Positions 5,844-6,809 of a DNA stretch of 6,809 nt are shown piece by piece. The notes under the pieces are model-generated. The model was not told where the DNA came from. It searched no databases and saw only the letters and a program-made list of their open reading frames with translations. The stretch is from an uncultured Planctomycetaceae bacterium. Its GTDB lineage: Bacteria > Planctomycetota > Planctomycetia > Pirellulales > Thermoguttaceae. The position numbers and the translations under genes are program-made. Position 1 is the stretch's first letter; the number at the start of each line of letters is the position of its first letter. The stretch spans positions 1 to 6,809 of the forward strand of contig CAMZHY010000204.1 of the NCBI GenBank assembly GCA_947307005.1, read 5' to 3'.

Positions 5844-6809
5844 ATGAGAAAGACTATCGCCTATTACGTTTTCGGGACGCTCGCGTTAGCGGGCGCGCTT
5901 TCCTTCGCCGCCATGCTTTCTCCGAACTACGGAGCGCAAGGTTCGACGACCGTCGCCGCCTTCGATTTCTGGCGCGCCTCAATCGGCGCCGATCTGGTCG
6001 AACTCGTCGGCGCTCCGATTCCCGAAGGTCGCGGCTCCGTCTTCTATTCGCGACTGGTAGAGAAGATAGATAAACGGTCGAAGATCGGCGTCATCGGCTC
6101 CGCGTCGCGTCAAAAGCACGAGGAGCGGCTGGCGACCGCGAACCGTCTGCTGCTGTTCTGCGCCGACGCGCCCTACTGGCGGCGCTTTCAAGCGCAGCGC
6201 GAATACTCCCGGTTCCTTTTGGACAAAGGGGACGTCGTCGGACTGACCGCGCTTCGAAAGGAAATCGAGGAAATCGACTGGAAGAGCTGGAAAGCCCCGA
6301 AATGGCAAGACTGGCATGACGAGCCGGAGGCAAACGCCGCGAACCTTGCGTTCTTCGCGCGGGCGTATCAAATTCAGGCGGAAATCGCCGAGGCGATCGA
6401 GAAAAAGGACGACGCGAAGTTGGAAGGTCTCGTCCCCGAACTCGAAACGCTCGCCATGGAAGACCGCGACGTCTACGGCGAGCCCGTTCATCAGCGCGTC
6501 GCGGAATTCGTCGGTCCGATCGCGCGATATGATCGAGAGTTGGGAAATAAGGCGAAGATCGCGATGCGTCGCGGGTTCTATCGCGTCAGTCGACGTCTCA
6601 ACGACAAGCTCTTTCAAACCGTCTACCCGCCGAAAATCGCGACAATCCCCGTCGACGGAACCAGTTTCTCTTACGACGAAACGCTCCTCGACGTTCCCCG
6701 CGACGAAACGACGTTCTTCTACAAGACGCGCCTCGCCGACCTTCAAACCCTGCTCGCCCGCGTCCCCGTCGACTCGGACGCCGCCGCCGTCGAGACGCTC
6801 CGCGAAAGG
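5844..6809 (+). CDS. Membrane-anchored protein of unknown function (3' end missing)
   Basis: The frame is open from ATG at 5844 through 322 codons to the right edge with no stop, so the gene continues beyond the window. It starts 16 bases after the permease stop, so it is almost certainly co-transcribed. The Shine-Dalgarno is poor (GAAAAG at 5836-5841), which suggests translational coupling or leaderless-like initiation. The N-terminus MRKTIAYYVF followed by a hydrophobic stretch to about residue 25 is an uncleaved anchor or signal peptide, with the rest presumably on the outer face of the membrane. The remainder is largely helical and highly charged, with a tryptophan-rich patch at 146-157 (W146, W149, W154, W157). 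I do not recognise the family. By position it may be an accessory or substrate-binding partner of the permease. A 255-codon open frame on the opposite strand (5979-6746) is its antisense shadow. Confidence 0.8.
   Translation, partial: MRKTIAYYVFGTLALAGALSFAAMLSPNYGAQGSTTVAAFDFWRASIGADLVELVGAPIPEGRGSVFYSRLVEKIDKRSKIGVIGSASRQKHEERLATANRLLLFCADAPYWRRFQAQREYSRFLLDKGDVVGLTALRKEIEEIDWKSWKAPKWQDWHDEPEANAANLAFFARAYQIQAEIAEAIEKKDDAKLEGLVPELETLAMEDRDVYGEPVHQRVAEFVGPIARYDRELGNKAKIAMRRGFYRVSRRLNDKLFQTVYPPKIATIPVDGTSFSYDETLLDVPRDETTFFYKTRLADLQTLLARVPVDSDAAAVETLRER

Noticed and set aside
5979..6746. 255-codon minus-strand open frame beneath the right-edge gene
   Set aside because: The + strand frame here is open for 322 codons from a plausible ATG 16 bases after the permease, begins with a membrane anchor and has normal codon use. 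The minus frame has no recognisable domain and fits the antisense-shadow pattern.
1..6809. tRNA, rRNA, CRISPR array, insertion sequence or prophage parts
   Set aside because: No cloverleaf, regularly spaced repeats, terminal inverted repeats, transposase or integrase motifs were seen on either strand.

Overview
The window looks like a piece of a GC-rich bacterial chromosome, most likely a planctomycete. This is inferred from three things: a secreted right-handed beta-helix protein of a type common in Planctomycetota, strongly CpG-rich codon use (GCG, TCG, GTC, CTC and GAC dominate), and large numbers of long antisense open frames that such codon use creates. Nothing in the sequence proves the taxon. 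I see no tRNA, rRNA, CRISPR array, insertion sequence or attachment site.

Layout. (1) Bases 1-188 hold the last 61 codons of an unidentified + strand gene, followed by a strong intrinsic terminator at 212-254. (2) A long minus-strand gene (301-2256) encodes an exported right-handed parallel beta-helix protein with an apparent beta-sandwich insert. It is best started at a GTG with an ideal Shine-Dalgarno sequence, not at the longest open-frame start. (3) The 141-bp divergent region 2257-2397 carries two back-to-back sigma70-like promoters whose -10 elements overlap. (4) The + strand gene 2398-3369 is a family 2 glycosyltransferase of the polyprenyl-phosphate (DPM1/GtrB/ArnC-like) type with two C-terminal membrane segments. 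(5) A second + strand cluster begins with its own promoter (3407-3435). The promoter overlaps a 12-bp direct repeat with a 21-bp period, a candidate operator. The cluster encodes a YtrA-like GntR regulator (3490-3975), a 579-residue multi-spanning ABC-2-type permease (4088-5827), and a membrane-anchored protein of unknown function that runs off the right edge (5844-6809).

How the genes may work together. The GntR-permease-anchored protein group resembles a YtrA-type, autoregulated export or envelope-stress module. No ATP-binding subunit is present between regulator and permease, where such operons usually carry it, so the ATPase must lie beyond the window, be encoded elsewhere, or be absent. 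A hairpin with a T-run between regulator and permease could let most transcripts stop after the regulator. The beta-helix protein and the glycosyltransferase share only a promoter region; a joint role in surface or extracellular polysaccharide is a guess.
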